9,404 nt of DNA from an uncultured Mailhella sp. (GTDB taxonomy: Bacteria; Desulfobacterota; Desulfovibrionia; Desulfovibrionales; Desulfovibrionaceae): NCBI RefSeq assembly GCF_905187505.1, contig NZ_CAJJIC010000094.1, forward strand, positions 1 through 9,404, written 5' to 3'. Both the position numbers and the translations under genes were made by a program. Below, in pieces: positions 1 to 5,708 of this stretch (the first letter of the stretch is position 1; every line of letters begins with the position of its first letter). Under the pieces are notes generated by a model. The model was not told the origin of the DNA and made no database searches. It was given only the letters and a program-made list of their open reading frames with translations.

Positions 1-295
1 TCTGAGCGGCACCGGTGATCATGTTCTTGATGTAGTCGGCGTGGCCGGGGCAGTCAACGTGAGCATAGTGACGCTTGTCGGTCTCGTACTCAACGTGAGC
101 GGTAGAAATGGTGATGCCGCGTTCCTTTTCTTCGGGGGCCTTGTCGATGTCATCGTAAGCGATGAACTTGCCCTGGCCCTTGAGGCCGGCGATCTTGGTG
201 ATGGCGGCAGTCAGAGTGGTCTTGCCATGGTCGATGTGACCGATGGTGCCAATGTTGACATGCGGCTTAGAGCGATCAAATTTTTCCTTGCCCAT
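1..295 (-). CDS. tuf: Elongation factor Tu, N-terminal part (runs off left edge)
   Basis: EF-Tu is the GTPase that delivers aminoacyl-tRNA to the ribosome A site in the cytoplasm. Only the first 98 codons are present; the family is about 397 residues long. Visible landmarks are the G1 P-loop GHIDHGKTT (residues 19-27), the switch I stretch KERGITI with its conserved Thr (57-63), and the G3 motif DCPGHADY (81-88). The ATG at 295-293 follows a GGGAGA ribosome binding site five bases upstream. The insert-free KIAGLKGQGKF segment resembles Desulfovibrio EF-Tu more than the enterobacterial protein. The gene follows three tRNA genes in the same direction, the classical tRNA-tufB arrangement, and no convincing separate promoter is seen, so co-transcription with the tRNAs is likely. 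Confidence 0.97.
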   Translation of the reverse strand, partial: MGKEKFDRSKPHVNIGTIGHIDHGKTTLTAAITKIAGLKGQGKFIAYDDIDKAPEEKERGITISTAHVEYETDKRHYAHVDCPGHADYIKNMITGAAQ

Positions 296-357
296 GATGG
301 TCTCCCTAAATGGTTACTTGCAGTTGTGGTGCCCTGTTTGAGCAGCGGACGCCGTCC

Positions 358-382
358 TGCTCTCTTTAAATGAGAGAGCAGC
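358..382. repeat. Perfect 9-bp inverted repeat in the tRNA-tuf intergenic leader
   Basis: CTGCTCTCT and AGAGAGCAG form a perfect 9-bp stem with a 7-nt loop, lying between tRNA-Gly and tuf. No T-run follows on either strand, so it is not a standard intrinsic terminator. In a tRNA-tuf co-transcript such a stem could be an RNA processing site or protect the 5' end of the tuf mRNA. That role is inference. Confidence 0.6.
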
Positions 383-446
383 CCTAAAACACGGACTCAT
401 GACGCGCCAGAGAAAAAGGGGGAGCAACAAGAAACAAAGTGGCAGG

Positions 447-522
447 TGGAGCGGGAAACGAGATTCGAACTCGCAACCCTCAGCTTGGAAGGCTGATGCT
501 CTAGCCGTTGAGCTATTCCCGC
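447..522 (-). tRNA. tRNA-Gly (anticodon TCC)
   Basis: On the minus strand a full cloverleaf can be drawn. The acceptor GCGGGAA pairs with TTCCCGC, the anticodon loop is CTTCCAA (anticodon TCC), and the T-loop is TTCGAAT. The discriminator is T and the CCA is encoded (450-447). It is 76 nt including CCA. It decodes GGA/GGG and sits between tRNA-Tyr and tuf, as in many bacteria. Confidence 0.97.
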
Positions 523-582
523 CTGTGTGCCGTAGTCCCCTGACAGCGCGCACTGCCTCCTACAGCTATACCAGCGTAAAGC

Positions 583-668
583 TGGTGGTGGGGGGTGGAT
601 TCGAACCACCGAAGTCTTACGACGACAGATTTACAGTCTGTTCCCTTTGGCCACTCGGGAACCCCACC
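583..668 (-). tRNA. tRNA-Tyr (anticodon GTA)
   Basis: Class II tRNA with a long variable arm, 86 nt including the encoded CCA. The acceptor GGTGGGG pairs with CCCCACC, the discriminator is A, the anticodon loop is CTGTAAA (GTA), and the T-loop is TTCGAAT. It is the middle gene of the Thr-Tyr-Gly-tuf cluster. Confidence 0.97.
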
Positions 669-756
669 ACGCTATACAAAAACGCTTTCGCGTTCTTGCC
701 GCAACCGGAAGAAGGAGCGTGACCTTCACCGGCCACCCGGATCAGATTGAACCGGG

Positions 757-799
757 AAATATGGAGCTCTTTCTCGTCGTCACTCCAAAATATGGAGCT
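757..799. repeat. 12-bp direct repeat copying the tRNA-Thr 3' end
   Basis: AAATATGGAGCT occurs at 757-768 and again at 788-799. The second copy includes the encoded CCA and discriminator of tRNA-Thr. The first lies 31 bp away in the Thr-Tyr spacer, downstream in the direction of transcription. It may be the scar of a small duplication or of a lost neighbouring tRNA. Confidence 0.7.
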
Positions 800-868
800 G
801 GCGATGGGAATCGAACCCGCAACCTGCTGATTACAAATCAGCTGCTCTGCCAGTTGAGCTACGCCAGC
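793..868 (-). tRNA. tRNA-Thr (anticodon TGT)
   Basis: 76-nt tRNA with encoded CCA. The acceptor GCTGGCG pairs with CGCCAGC, the discriminator is T, the anticodon loop is TTTGTAA (TGT), and the T-loop is TTCGATT. It is the first tRNA after the cluster promoter and decodes ACA (and ACG by wobble). Confidence 0.97.
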
Positions 869-895
869 AGCAGGTATGGGAACTTATCTCGAATG

Positions 896-916
896 ATTCT
901 TCTTGGCAAGAAGAAT
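896..916. repeat. Inverted repeat in the leader of the tRNA cluster
   Basis: ATTCTTCTT-GGC-AAGAAGAAT is a perfect 9-bp AT-rich stem with a 3-nt loop. It lies between the predicted start of transcription (about 948) and the 5' end of tRNA-Thr (868). It could be a processing structure in the tRNA precursor. On the plus strand it is followed by TTTTCTT, but no plus-strand gene needs a terminator here. Confidence 0.5.
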
Positions 917-954
917 TTTCTTGTCTTCGGGCGTTCCCCGCAAACAGCAAAAGA

Positions 955-983
955 CTTGTACCCAAGAGACGGCGCTTTGTAAA
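955..983 (-). promoter_or_regulatory. Sigma70-type promoter of the tRNA(Thr-Tyr-Gly)-tuf cluster
   Basis: On the minus strand TTTACA (983-978, 5/6 to TTGACA) is followed after exactly 17 bp by TACAAG (960-955, 4/6 to TATAAT). Transcription would start near 948, about 80 nt before tRNA-Thr. An A/T tract at 1005-1015 lies upstream where an UP element could sit. The match is by eye. Confidence 0.55.
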
Positions 984-1277
984 GCCTTTTCTTCGGCCTT
1001 TTTCAAAAATTTTTTACTCCCGCCGTTTTTCCGTCCCTTTCGGCGCCCGGACGAGCCCCTTCCCGACCTGCTGCGGCCTTATCCGGCCTCCGCCTTCTCT
1101 GCCCGTTTCGGGGCTTTATGCAGCGCGGAAGACGCGTTTCTCTGCGCATCCTTCCGCACTGTCTTTGCGGCGCGAACGTCGTTCTTCCGTCCCGGCCTCT
1201 TCTCCGGAGAGTGAAGAGCCGGCCTGCACGAAAAAAACTCCTCCCGGGGGCTTCCGACCGGGCCGCTCCACCCTCTA
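984..1277. other. Gene-free pyrimidine-rich spacer
   Basis: About 290 nt between the tRNA promoter and the stop of the autotransporter. The plus strand is rich in C and T, with an A5T6 tract at 1005-1015. Open frames crossing it have no ribosome binding site, no recognisable domain and skewed composition. I see no gene in it. It must hold the end of the autotransporter transcript. Confidence 0.6.
1231..1268 (-). terminator. Possible weak intrinsic terminator of the autotransporter gene
   Basis: Just past the autotransporter stop, the minus strand has CCCGG…CCGGG arms about 10 nt apart. A short G/A linker and seven T (plus-strand A at 1231-1237) follow. The stem is only 5 bp and not flush with the T-run, so this is tentative. 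Confidence 0.3.
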
Positions 1278-4079
1278 TTAAAATCGGTAAAGAAGCGTCA
1301 CATGGCCGCCCAGGCTGTCGCGCTCTCCCGCACTGCCCGTGAAGGCCGCGTCCAGAGTCAGCGGTCCTGCTCCCGGCTCCATGGAAAGCCCGAGCTCGAA
1401 CAAGGCGCTGTCGCCCTTGAGCGATGCGTCGGGAATGGAAAAGTCGTTGGCCACGGCGTGCGCCGTACCGCTGTACTCATGTTCCCAGGCCGCACCTGCA
1501 TAGGGCGTCACACCTTCCAGCGCCTTCCAGTCGAAGCGCGCGCCGAGACGCAGACGACGCGAATCCACGCTGTTGAAGTGCACCGCGTCGCCGTTCATGT
1601 CCGCACCGTCTCCGTCCTGATGCGTCCAGAAAAACTTTCCGTACACGTCCATGTCCAGCGAATCGCCGAGTCCCAGCACGTAGCCGAGTCCCGCATGACC
1701 GCCGTAATAGGGATTGGAAAGATCGTAGTCGGCAGGACGCCCCATGTTGTCCCGCAGGTCATCGCTGTGCCAGGTCGTGTCGATGTTGCCCACGCGTCCC
1801 ACCCCCTCCGCATACAGTCCGGCCAGCGGACCTTCGGCCACCTCGTACCGGGCGAGCACGCCGGCGCCCATGTAACGGCTGTCGCCGCGGCCGCTCACGT
1901 CGCCCGAGGCAAAGCCGTTGAACGTGTCCAGATGGGCCCGGCCGAACTCAAAGAAGCCGCCCAGCACCGTGCGGCCGCCCGCGCCGGCGAAGCTCCCCGT
2001 CAGACCCGTCATGCCGGAAAAGCCCTCGGTATCGGCCCTGGAGCCCGTATGATAACGGGACGTTCCACCGTACACGGCGGCAAAGGGCCGCCAGTGTTCA
2101 TCCTCATGCTCCGCCGCTTCCCGCGCATGACGAAGTCCGGCGGCCGCGGCAAGATCCGCGCCCTGATTGAGCAGCCCCGACGCCGCGGCTCGCGCCTCCG
2201 TGAGGGCGGCAATGCGGGGATTCATGCGTACCTCTTCAAGAAAATGCAGCTGCACCGCCGTGCCGGTATTTTCAAGAATGCCGTCGTAATAGGTGACATA
2301 GCCCTGCTGAAGGCTGATGAGCCTTCCCGCGGAGGCCTGCGCCACGGCGCCGCTCGCATCGCTGAGCAGAACGAAGGTGCTTCCCTTGTAGGGAAGGCCG
2401 CCGGTTATGACCTCAGGCAGCTGCGCCGTAACCGTGGATCCGTCGAAGTCGCCGCTCTGCGCGCCCGTCACGGCAAGCATGGGAACGTCCACCGGAGCTC
2501 CCGGCGCAGGAAGCACGAAATGCAGATTCTCAAATCCCGCCACGCGCGCGGCGCTGCCCTGCCAGCTGTCTATGAAAAGCGTGTTGCCGCTGCCTGCGGC
2601 GGCCACGGGCGCTCCACCGGAAAATCCTCCGTAAAAGGCCGTCGTGGGAGCAAACGACGCGCCTTTTCCTATGATCACGCTGTTGAACGAAGCTTCGCCG
2701 CCCTCCCCGACGAGACCTCCGTACAGGCTGCCGCCCGCAAAGGCATTCTGCACGAGCACGGTATTGTGACTTGCGGATGAACTTCCGGCTCCCGCCATGC
2801 CTCCCGTGACGTCTCCTTCCACGCTGCCGCCGTCCACGACCGCCACCACGTTGTAATCCGAGCTGCCGCCCCCGCCCGTGCTGCCGCCGTACAGATCGCC
2901 TCCCGCAAAGGCATTCCGGACAATCACGGTGTTGTGACTTGCGGATGAACCTTCCGCCTCCGCCAGACCGCCCGTCACGTCGCTTTCCACGCGGCCGCCG
3001 TCGGTCACGGTCACGGTGTTGGAGTCCGCAAGGCTGCCCGGGGTGCTTCCCGTCACCGCCCCTCCCACGACATGCCCCTCAACGGTCGCGCCTTCCGCTA
3101 TGATGACGCTGTTGCCGGTCAGCTCGGCCGGAACGCTGCTTTCCGGAGCAAAGGCGCCGGTCACGCTGCCTGCAATCGTCGCACCGGACACGCTCACCGC
3201 GTTGCCCGTAGCCCGGGCGGCTCCCTCGTCGCCCTGCACGGAAGCGCCAAGAACGTTCGACGTGCCCGTGCCTCCGGTTATGACCACCTGGTTTCCTTCA
3301 GCCAGGGCCGTGCCTTCATAGCTGTGCACCTCGCCGCCCACCACGTCGCCGAAGGAGCCTCCGGCAATGGTCACGACGTTGTTCTCGGCGGAAGCGTCGC
3401 CCGGAGCAATGGCATAGCCGCCGTAAAGCAGGCTGACCGAGCCGTCGTCAAGGCGCACCGTATTGTCTGCGGAGCGTGAGGACCCCCGTGCGGACGTTTC
3501 CGCGTAGGCCTCGCCGCCCACCACGAAGTTCAGCGAGGCGCTGCCGCCTATGGTCACGTGATTGTCCACAGACTCCACCGTCCCCGAACCTCCGGACATT
3601 CTGGCATAGCCGCCGAAGGCCTGCACCCACGGTCCCAAGCGAAGCGAGCCGCCCATGCTCACGCTGTTGCCGTCGGCCGTGGCTCCGCCCACGTAGCTTC
3701 TGGCGTAGCCGCCGTAAATGTTGTCGTTGAACCCGGAAAGCCCGCCGCTCACGTTCACGCTGTTGTTCAGTGCCTCGGCCGAGCCGTTGCGGCTCAGGGC
3801 CGAACCGCCGTAAAGATCCATGGACACCGTGCCGCCGGACACGTTCACCAGACTGCCGCTTGCCACAGCATCGCCGCCCACGGCCCGACGCCCGTACACA
3901 TAATCATAGGAATCGCCAGAAATCACGGAAGCGCTTCCGTTGCCGGTAAGATCCGAGGCACGCGCCCGACAGGGAACGATGGCAGCGGCAAGAAAAAGCA
4001 GCAGAAACGGGGTCGGCCACAATCTCCGACAGTCCCTGCAGACGGCGCCTGCGCACAACGATTGTCCGAACAGCTTCAT
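1278..4079 (-). CDS. Autotransporter with repetitive passenger and C-terminal beta-barrel (type Va secretion)
   Basis: This 933-aa protein would be exported through the Sec system and then place its passenger outside the outer membrane. Residues 1-41 look like an extended signal peptide: a charged/Cys-containing N-region, the core FLLLFLAAAIV, and a probable cut after ARA. Residues about 70-560 hold roughly 15 degenerate repeats of 27-35 residues. Each begins like N-x-V-x-[VI] and continues to a YGG/VTGG-type glycine turn, consistent with a beta-helix. After a linker (…NPRIAALTEARAAA…NQGADL, about 625-660) comes a barrel of about 270 residues ending in LLYRF, with the terminal Phe expected of outer-membrane beta-barrels. 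The ATG at 4079-4077 has a strong AAGGGGG ribosome binding site 7 nt upstream. The passenger ligand or target is unknown, and no protease or lipase motif is seen. Autotransporters of this general look are common in gut Desulfovibrionaceae. Confidence 0.9.
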   Translation of the reverse strand: MKLFGQSLCAGAVCRDCRRLWPTPFLLLFLAAAIVPCRARASDLTGNGSASVISGDSYDYVYGRRAVGGDAVASGSLVNVSGGTVSMDLYGGSALSRNGSAEALNNSVNVSGGLSGFNDNIYGGYARSYVGGATADGNSVSMGGSLRLGPWVQAFGGYARMSGGSGTVESVDNHVTIGGSASLNFVVGGEAYAETSARGSSRSADNTVRLDDGSVSLLYGGYAIAPGDASAENNVVTIAGGSFGDVVGGEVHSYEGTALAEGNQVVITGGTGTSNVLGASVQGDEGAARATGNAVSVSGATIAGSVTGAFAPESSVPAELTGNSVIIAEGATVEGHVVGGAVTGSTPGSLADSNTVTVTDGGRVESDVTGGLAEAEGSSASHNTVIVRNAFAGGDLYGGSTGGGGSSDYNVVAVVDGGSVEGDVTGGMAGAGSSSASHNTVLVQNAFAGGSLYGGLVGEGGEASFNSVIIGKGASFAPTTAFYGGFSGGAPVAAAGSGNTLFIDSWQGSAARVAGFENLHFVLPAPGAPVDVPMLAVTGAQSGDFDGSTVTAQLPEVITGGLPYKGSTFVLLSDASGAVAQASAGRLISLQQGYVTYYDGILENTGTAVQLHFLEEVRMNPRIAALTEARAAASGLLNQGADLAAAAGLRHAREAAEHEDEHWRPFAAVYGGTSRYHTGSRADTEGFSGMTGLTGSFAGAGGRTVLGGFFEFGRAHLDTFNGFASGDVSGRGDSRYMGAGVLARYEVAEGPLAGLYAEGVGRVGNIDTTWHSDDLRDNMGRPADYDLSNPYYGGHAGLGYVLGLGDSLDMDVYGKFFWTHQDGDGADMNGDAVHFNSVDSRRLRLGARFDWKALEGVTPYAGAAWEHEYSGTAHAVANDFSIPDASLKGDSALFELGLSMEPGAGPLTLDAAFTGSAGERDSLGGHVTLLYRF
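2667..3002 (-). repeat. Tandem 168-bp duplication inside the autotransporter passenger
   Basis: Two adjacent copies of about 168 bp (roughly 2667-2834 and 2835-3002) encode two passenger repeats each. The best-conserved blocks are 2734-2748 versus 2902-2916 and 2766-2782 versus 2934-2950, all offset by exactly 168. At protein level the shared cores are SSASHNTV and NAFAGG. The spacing is 56 codons, so copy number can change without a frameshift. Outer borders are approximate. Confidence 0.75.
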
Positions 4080-4440
4080 GAAGTTTCCCCCTTGTGTTCA
4101 ACAAAGAAACGGCGGCCCTTTCAGGTGCGCTCCTTCCGACTATGGGAGAAAAAAACGACCGCTTCCATGATTTACGCATGATGAAATCAAAGACGCGCCT
4201 CAAGCCTTCCGCAGCGAGAAACGGCAGGCGGCAAACGAATCCCCTCCATGCCGCCCGGACACGCCTCATCGAACCGCTCTTTTCGCCGAACCGTGCAGGC
4301 ATTTTCTGAACGCAGTCATCAAAGCGACAATAAAAAATTTTTGCAGACTTTCTCTTCGGAAGCCCCCTCGAAAATCGCCGTCGCTGCCCGATTTTCAGAG
4401 GTTCCCCCTCCTTTTCTGCAGAAAAAATGTGCTCCAAATC
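4080..4440. other. Divergent intergenic region upstream of the autotransporter
   Basis: Gene-free stretch that must hold the autotransporter promoter (minus strand). I see no clear -35/-10 pair. It contains an A/T tract at 4332-4342, which reads A5T6 on the minus strand, and a small palindrome TGATTT-N10-AAATCA near 4169-4190 that could be an operator. A minus-strand reading frame continues upstream of the autotransporter but out of its frame and without a ribosome binding site, so I do not call a gene. Confidence 0.5.
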
Positions 4441-4441
4441 G

Positions 4442-4490
4442 AAAAATTTTTTCTCTGCGGCGTTGACAGTGCGGGATTCGTTCCTATTGT
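4442..4490 (+). promoter_or_regulatory. Promoter of hsp20 with A/T-tract UP-like element
   Basis: TTGACA (4463-4468, perfect -35) is followed after 16 bp by TATTGT (4485-4490, 4/6 to TATAAT). An A5T6 tract at 4442-4452 sits 10 bp upstream, about -45 to -55 from the predicted start near 4497, where an UP element acts. The pattern is sigma70-like. No sigma32 box or CIRCE (HrcA) repeat is visible. Confidence 0.6.
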
Positions 4491-4531
4491 AAGGGTATGT
4501 TTTTCAGGGACGCTTTCCCCGGAAGGAGTTC

Positions 4532-4567
4532 ATGAAAAACAGAATCAATCATCTTCCAGAAAGATGA
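4532..4567 (+). CDS. Possible 11-aa leader peptide upstream of hsp20
   Basis: ATG at 4532 with GGAAGGAG (4521-4528) just ahead encodes MKNRINHLPER and stops at TGA 4565-4567. It lies about 35 nt inside the predicted hsp20 transcript and in the same frame as hsp20, but two in-frame stops separate them. The stop codon is the 3' arm of a perfect 7-bp hairpin. The spacing from AGGAG to ATG is short (3 nt), and the SD can itself pair with CTTTC at 4513-4517. It could be a regulatory leader or chance. Function unknown. Confidence 0.35.
   Translation: MKNRINHLPER
4549..4567 (+). promoter_or_regulatory. Hairpin in the hsp20 5' leader
   Basis: TCATCTT-CCAGA-AAGATGA is a perfect 7-bp stem with a 5-nt loop, located between the hsp20 promoter and start codon and overlapping the end of the putative leader peptide. 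No T-run follows, so it is not a terminator by itself. It may belong to an RNA thermometer or attenuator-like leader. Confidence 0.5.
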
Positions 4568-4657
4568 GGAATGCATCTTCATCCTGGAATAAAAGAACAC
4601 GGACATTTTCTTCCGCACTGATGCATTGATTCTATTTTTGGCTGGAGGTTTTTTATT

Positions 4658-5101
4658 ATGCTGCCTAGTATTTTTGGTGAAAGACTTTTCGATGACTTCT
4701 TCGGTGAACCTTTTATGCCTGTCTTCAATAACAGACATGACCCGCTGTTCGGCAAGAACGCCAGAAATCTCATGAAGACTGATGTGCGGGAAACGGAAAA
4801 CACCTACGAACTGGACATTGATCTGCCTGGATTCAAGAAGGACGAAGTGAAAATCGAACTTGACGGCGGTTACCTCACCATCAGTGCAGCCAAGGGGCTG
4901 GACAAGGATGAGGAGAACAAGAAGGGACAGTATCTGCGCCGCGAACGCTACTCCGGCGAATGCAGCCGCAGCTTCTACGTCGGCGAAGCCCTCGAGCCCA
5001 AGGACGTTTCCGCTACGTTCGAAGACGGCATTCTGAGGCTCTCTTTCCCGAAGGCTCCGGAAAAGAAGGAACCCGAAAAGAAGACCATCGCCATCGCGTA
5101 A
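4658..5101 (+). CDS. Small heat shock protein, Hsp20/alpha-crystallin family
   Basis: ATP-independent chaperone that holds unfolding proteins for DnaK/ClpB, normally as a large cytoplasmic oligomer. The 147 residues match the usual length. An N-terminal arm of about 38 residues is rich in Phe. The alpha-crystallin domain (about 39-137) contains the strand LPGFKKDEVKIEL and the hallmark A-T-F-E-D-G-I-L-R-L (A-x-x-x-G-x-L) motif. The C-terminal tail carries the IxI motif IAI at 144-146, used in oligomer assembly. The ATG at 4658 is chosen for its GGAGG at 4644-4648, nine bases upstream. It is monocistronic, with its own promoter (4463-4490), a leader of about 160 nt and a strong terminator at 5169-5206. 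The 'KKxxPEKKxI' tail resembles deltaproteobacterial members. Regulation through the leader (thermometer) is possible but unproven. Confidence 0.96.
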   Translation: MLPSIFGERLFDDFFGEPFMPVFNNRHDPLFGKNARNLMKTDVRETENTYELDIDLPGFKKDEVKIELDGGYLTISAAKGLDKDEENKKGQYLRRERYSGECSRSFYVGEALEPKDVSATFEDGILRLSFPKAPEKKEPEKKTIAIA

Positions 5102-5168
5102 CGCTCTGATCCGGTTCCTGCCGGCCGTTTTCCTCCTCTGAAAACGGTTTCCTCCGTCAGATATGCGC

Positions 5169-5206
5169 AAGCCCCCGACAGAAGAAATTCTGTCGGGGGC
5201 TTTTTT
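5169..5206 (+). terminator. Strong rho-independent terminator of hsp20
   Basis: A perfect 15-bp stem (core GCCCCCGACAGAA with its complement), a GAAA tetraloop at 5184-5187, and T6 ending at 5206. It lies 68 nt after the hsp20 stop. Confidence 0.95.
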
Positions 5207-5402
5207 GTGTCCGGAATCCGGGAGAGAACAACCTTTCCGATATGCTCTTCTGACCCTCTTGGGCGGAACAATCATCCGCACATCCCTCTGCCGTCGCAGC
5301 GCCATGCATTCCATCCCCGTCGTGCGTACGGCTTTATTCTTCGCACGCTTTCGTCTATCATGACGCAGTTTTCATCATTCTCTTTGCGAAAAGAGGTTGC
5401 TC
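5207..5402. other. Non-coding spacer after hsp20
   Basis: About 195 nt between the hsp20 terminator and the HsdR-like remnant. A weak -10-like TATCAT (5356-5361) precedes the remnant, without a good -35. No gene, repeat or RNA structure of note is seen. Confidence 0.5.
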
Positions 5403-5617
5403 ATGACTTCCAACTTTTCCTTTTTTGCCGAAAAATTTCCCGAAATCATGCATCTCGGGAACATGGCCGAACGCTGCGTTCTGACGCTCAGTCCTGCATC
5501 ATGAAAACAGACCTGAGCTGCAAAGGCATGACAAAAAATCATGGCCGCCACATTCTTGAGCTTCTCGCCCCGGAAATACGCATGGAAAAAACGGCGGACA
5601 ACGCACTGGACGCATAG
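5403..5617 (+). pseudogene. Frameshifted, truncated remnant resembling the N-terminus of type I restriction HsdR
   Basis: ATG at 5403 has an AGAGG ribosome binding site six bases upstream and starts MTSNFSFFAEKFPEI…NMAERCVLT before stopping at 5502-5504. Shifting frame near 5485 gives a continuation, QSCIMKTDLS…GRHILELLAPEIRMEKTADNALDA, ending at TAG 5615-5617. The joined pattern (SNFxFL…A.AE…s.cxMKtr.f.E….LL) matches from memory the N-terminal region of HsdR of the EcoKI type, sometimes annotated DUF4145. The full protein would be near 1000 residues, so motor and nuclease domains are gone. It looks like a decayed restriction gene directly upstream of an intact nuclease gene. The exact frameshift position and the family need a profile search. 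Confidence 0.55.
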
Positions 5618-5708
5618 TCCTCATGAAGGAAGTCATTCCGTGGAGAGTCGGAAACGAACGTCCACTCGGACAACAATCAGTGAAAAACACACAACAACAG
5701 GAAAATCC

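Noticed and set aside
399..982. Plus-strand frames running through the tRNA cluster
   Set aside because: They cross three perfect tRNA genes on the other strand and have no domain.
984..1004. Hairpin AAAGCC…GGCCTTTTT as a plus-strand terminator
   Set aside because: Bulged 6-bp stem with no plus-strand gene upstream; on the minus strand it lies upstream of the tRNA promoter.
1302..2780. Long plus-strand open frame (492 codons) antisense to the autotransporter
   Set aside because: It is the mirror of GC-rich repetitive coding DNA. It has no ribosome binding site or recognisable domain and a low-complexity R/H/A-rich composition. The minus-strand frame has a signal peptide and beta-barrel.
2400..3900. 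CRISPR-like regular repeats
   Set aside because: The periodicity is degenerate, codon-phased and encodes autotransporter passenger repeats; there are no identical repeats separated by unique spacers.
4080..4657. CIRCE or sigma32 heat-shock control site for hsp20
   Set aside because: No TTAGCACTC-N9-GAGTGCTAA-type repeat and no sigma32-like -10 was found; the best promoter is sigma70-like.
4484..5314. Minus-strand open frame of 276 codons across hsp20
   Set aside because: It is antisense to a clear Hsp20 gene and its terminator hairpin; no domain or start signal.
5541..5708. Longer N-terminus for the nuclease
   Set aside because: The extra 56 residues are low-complexity R/T/S-rich, overlap the HsdR-like remnant in another frame and lack a ribosome binding site; the ATG at 5709 begins the HARE domain.
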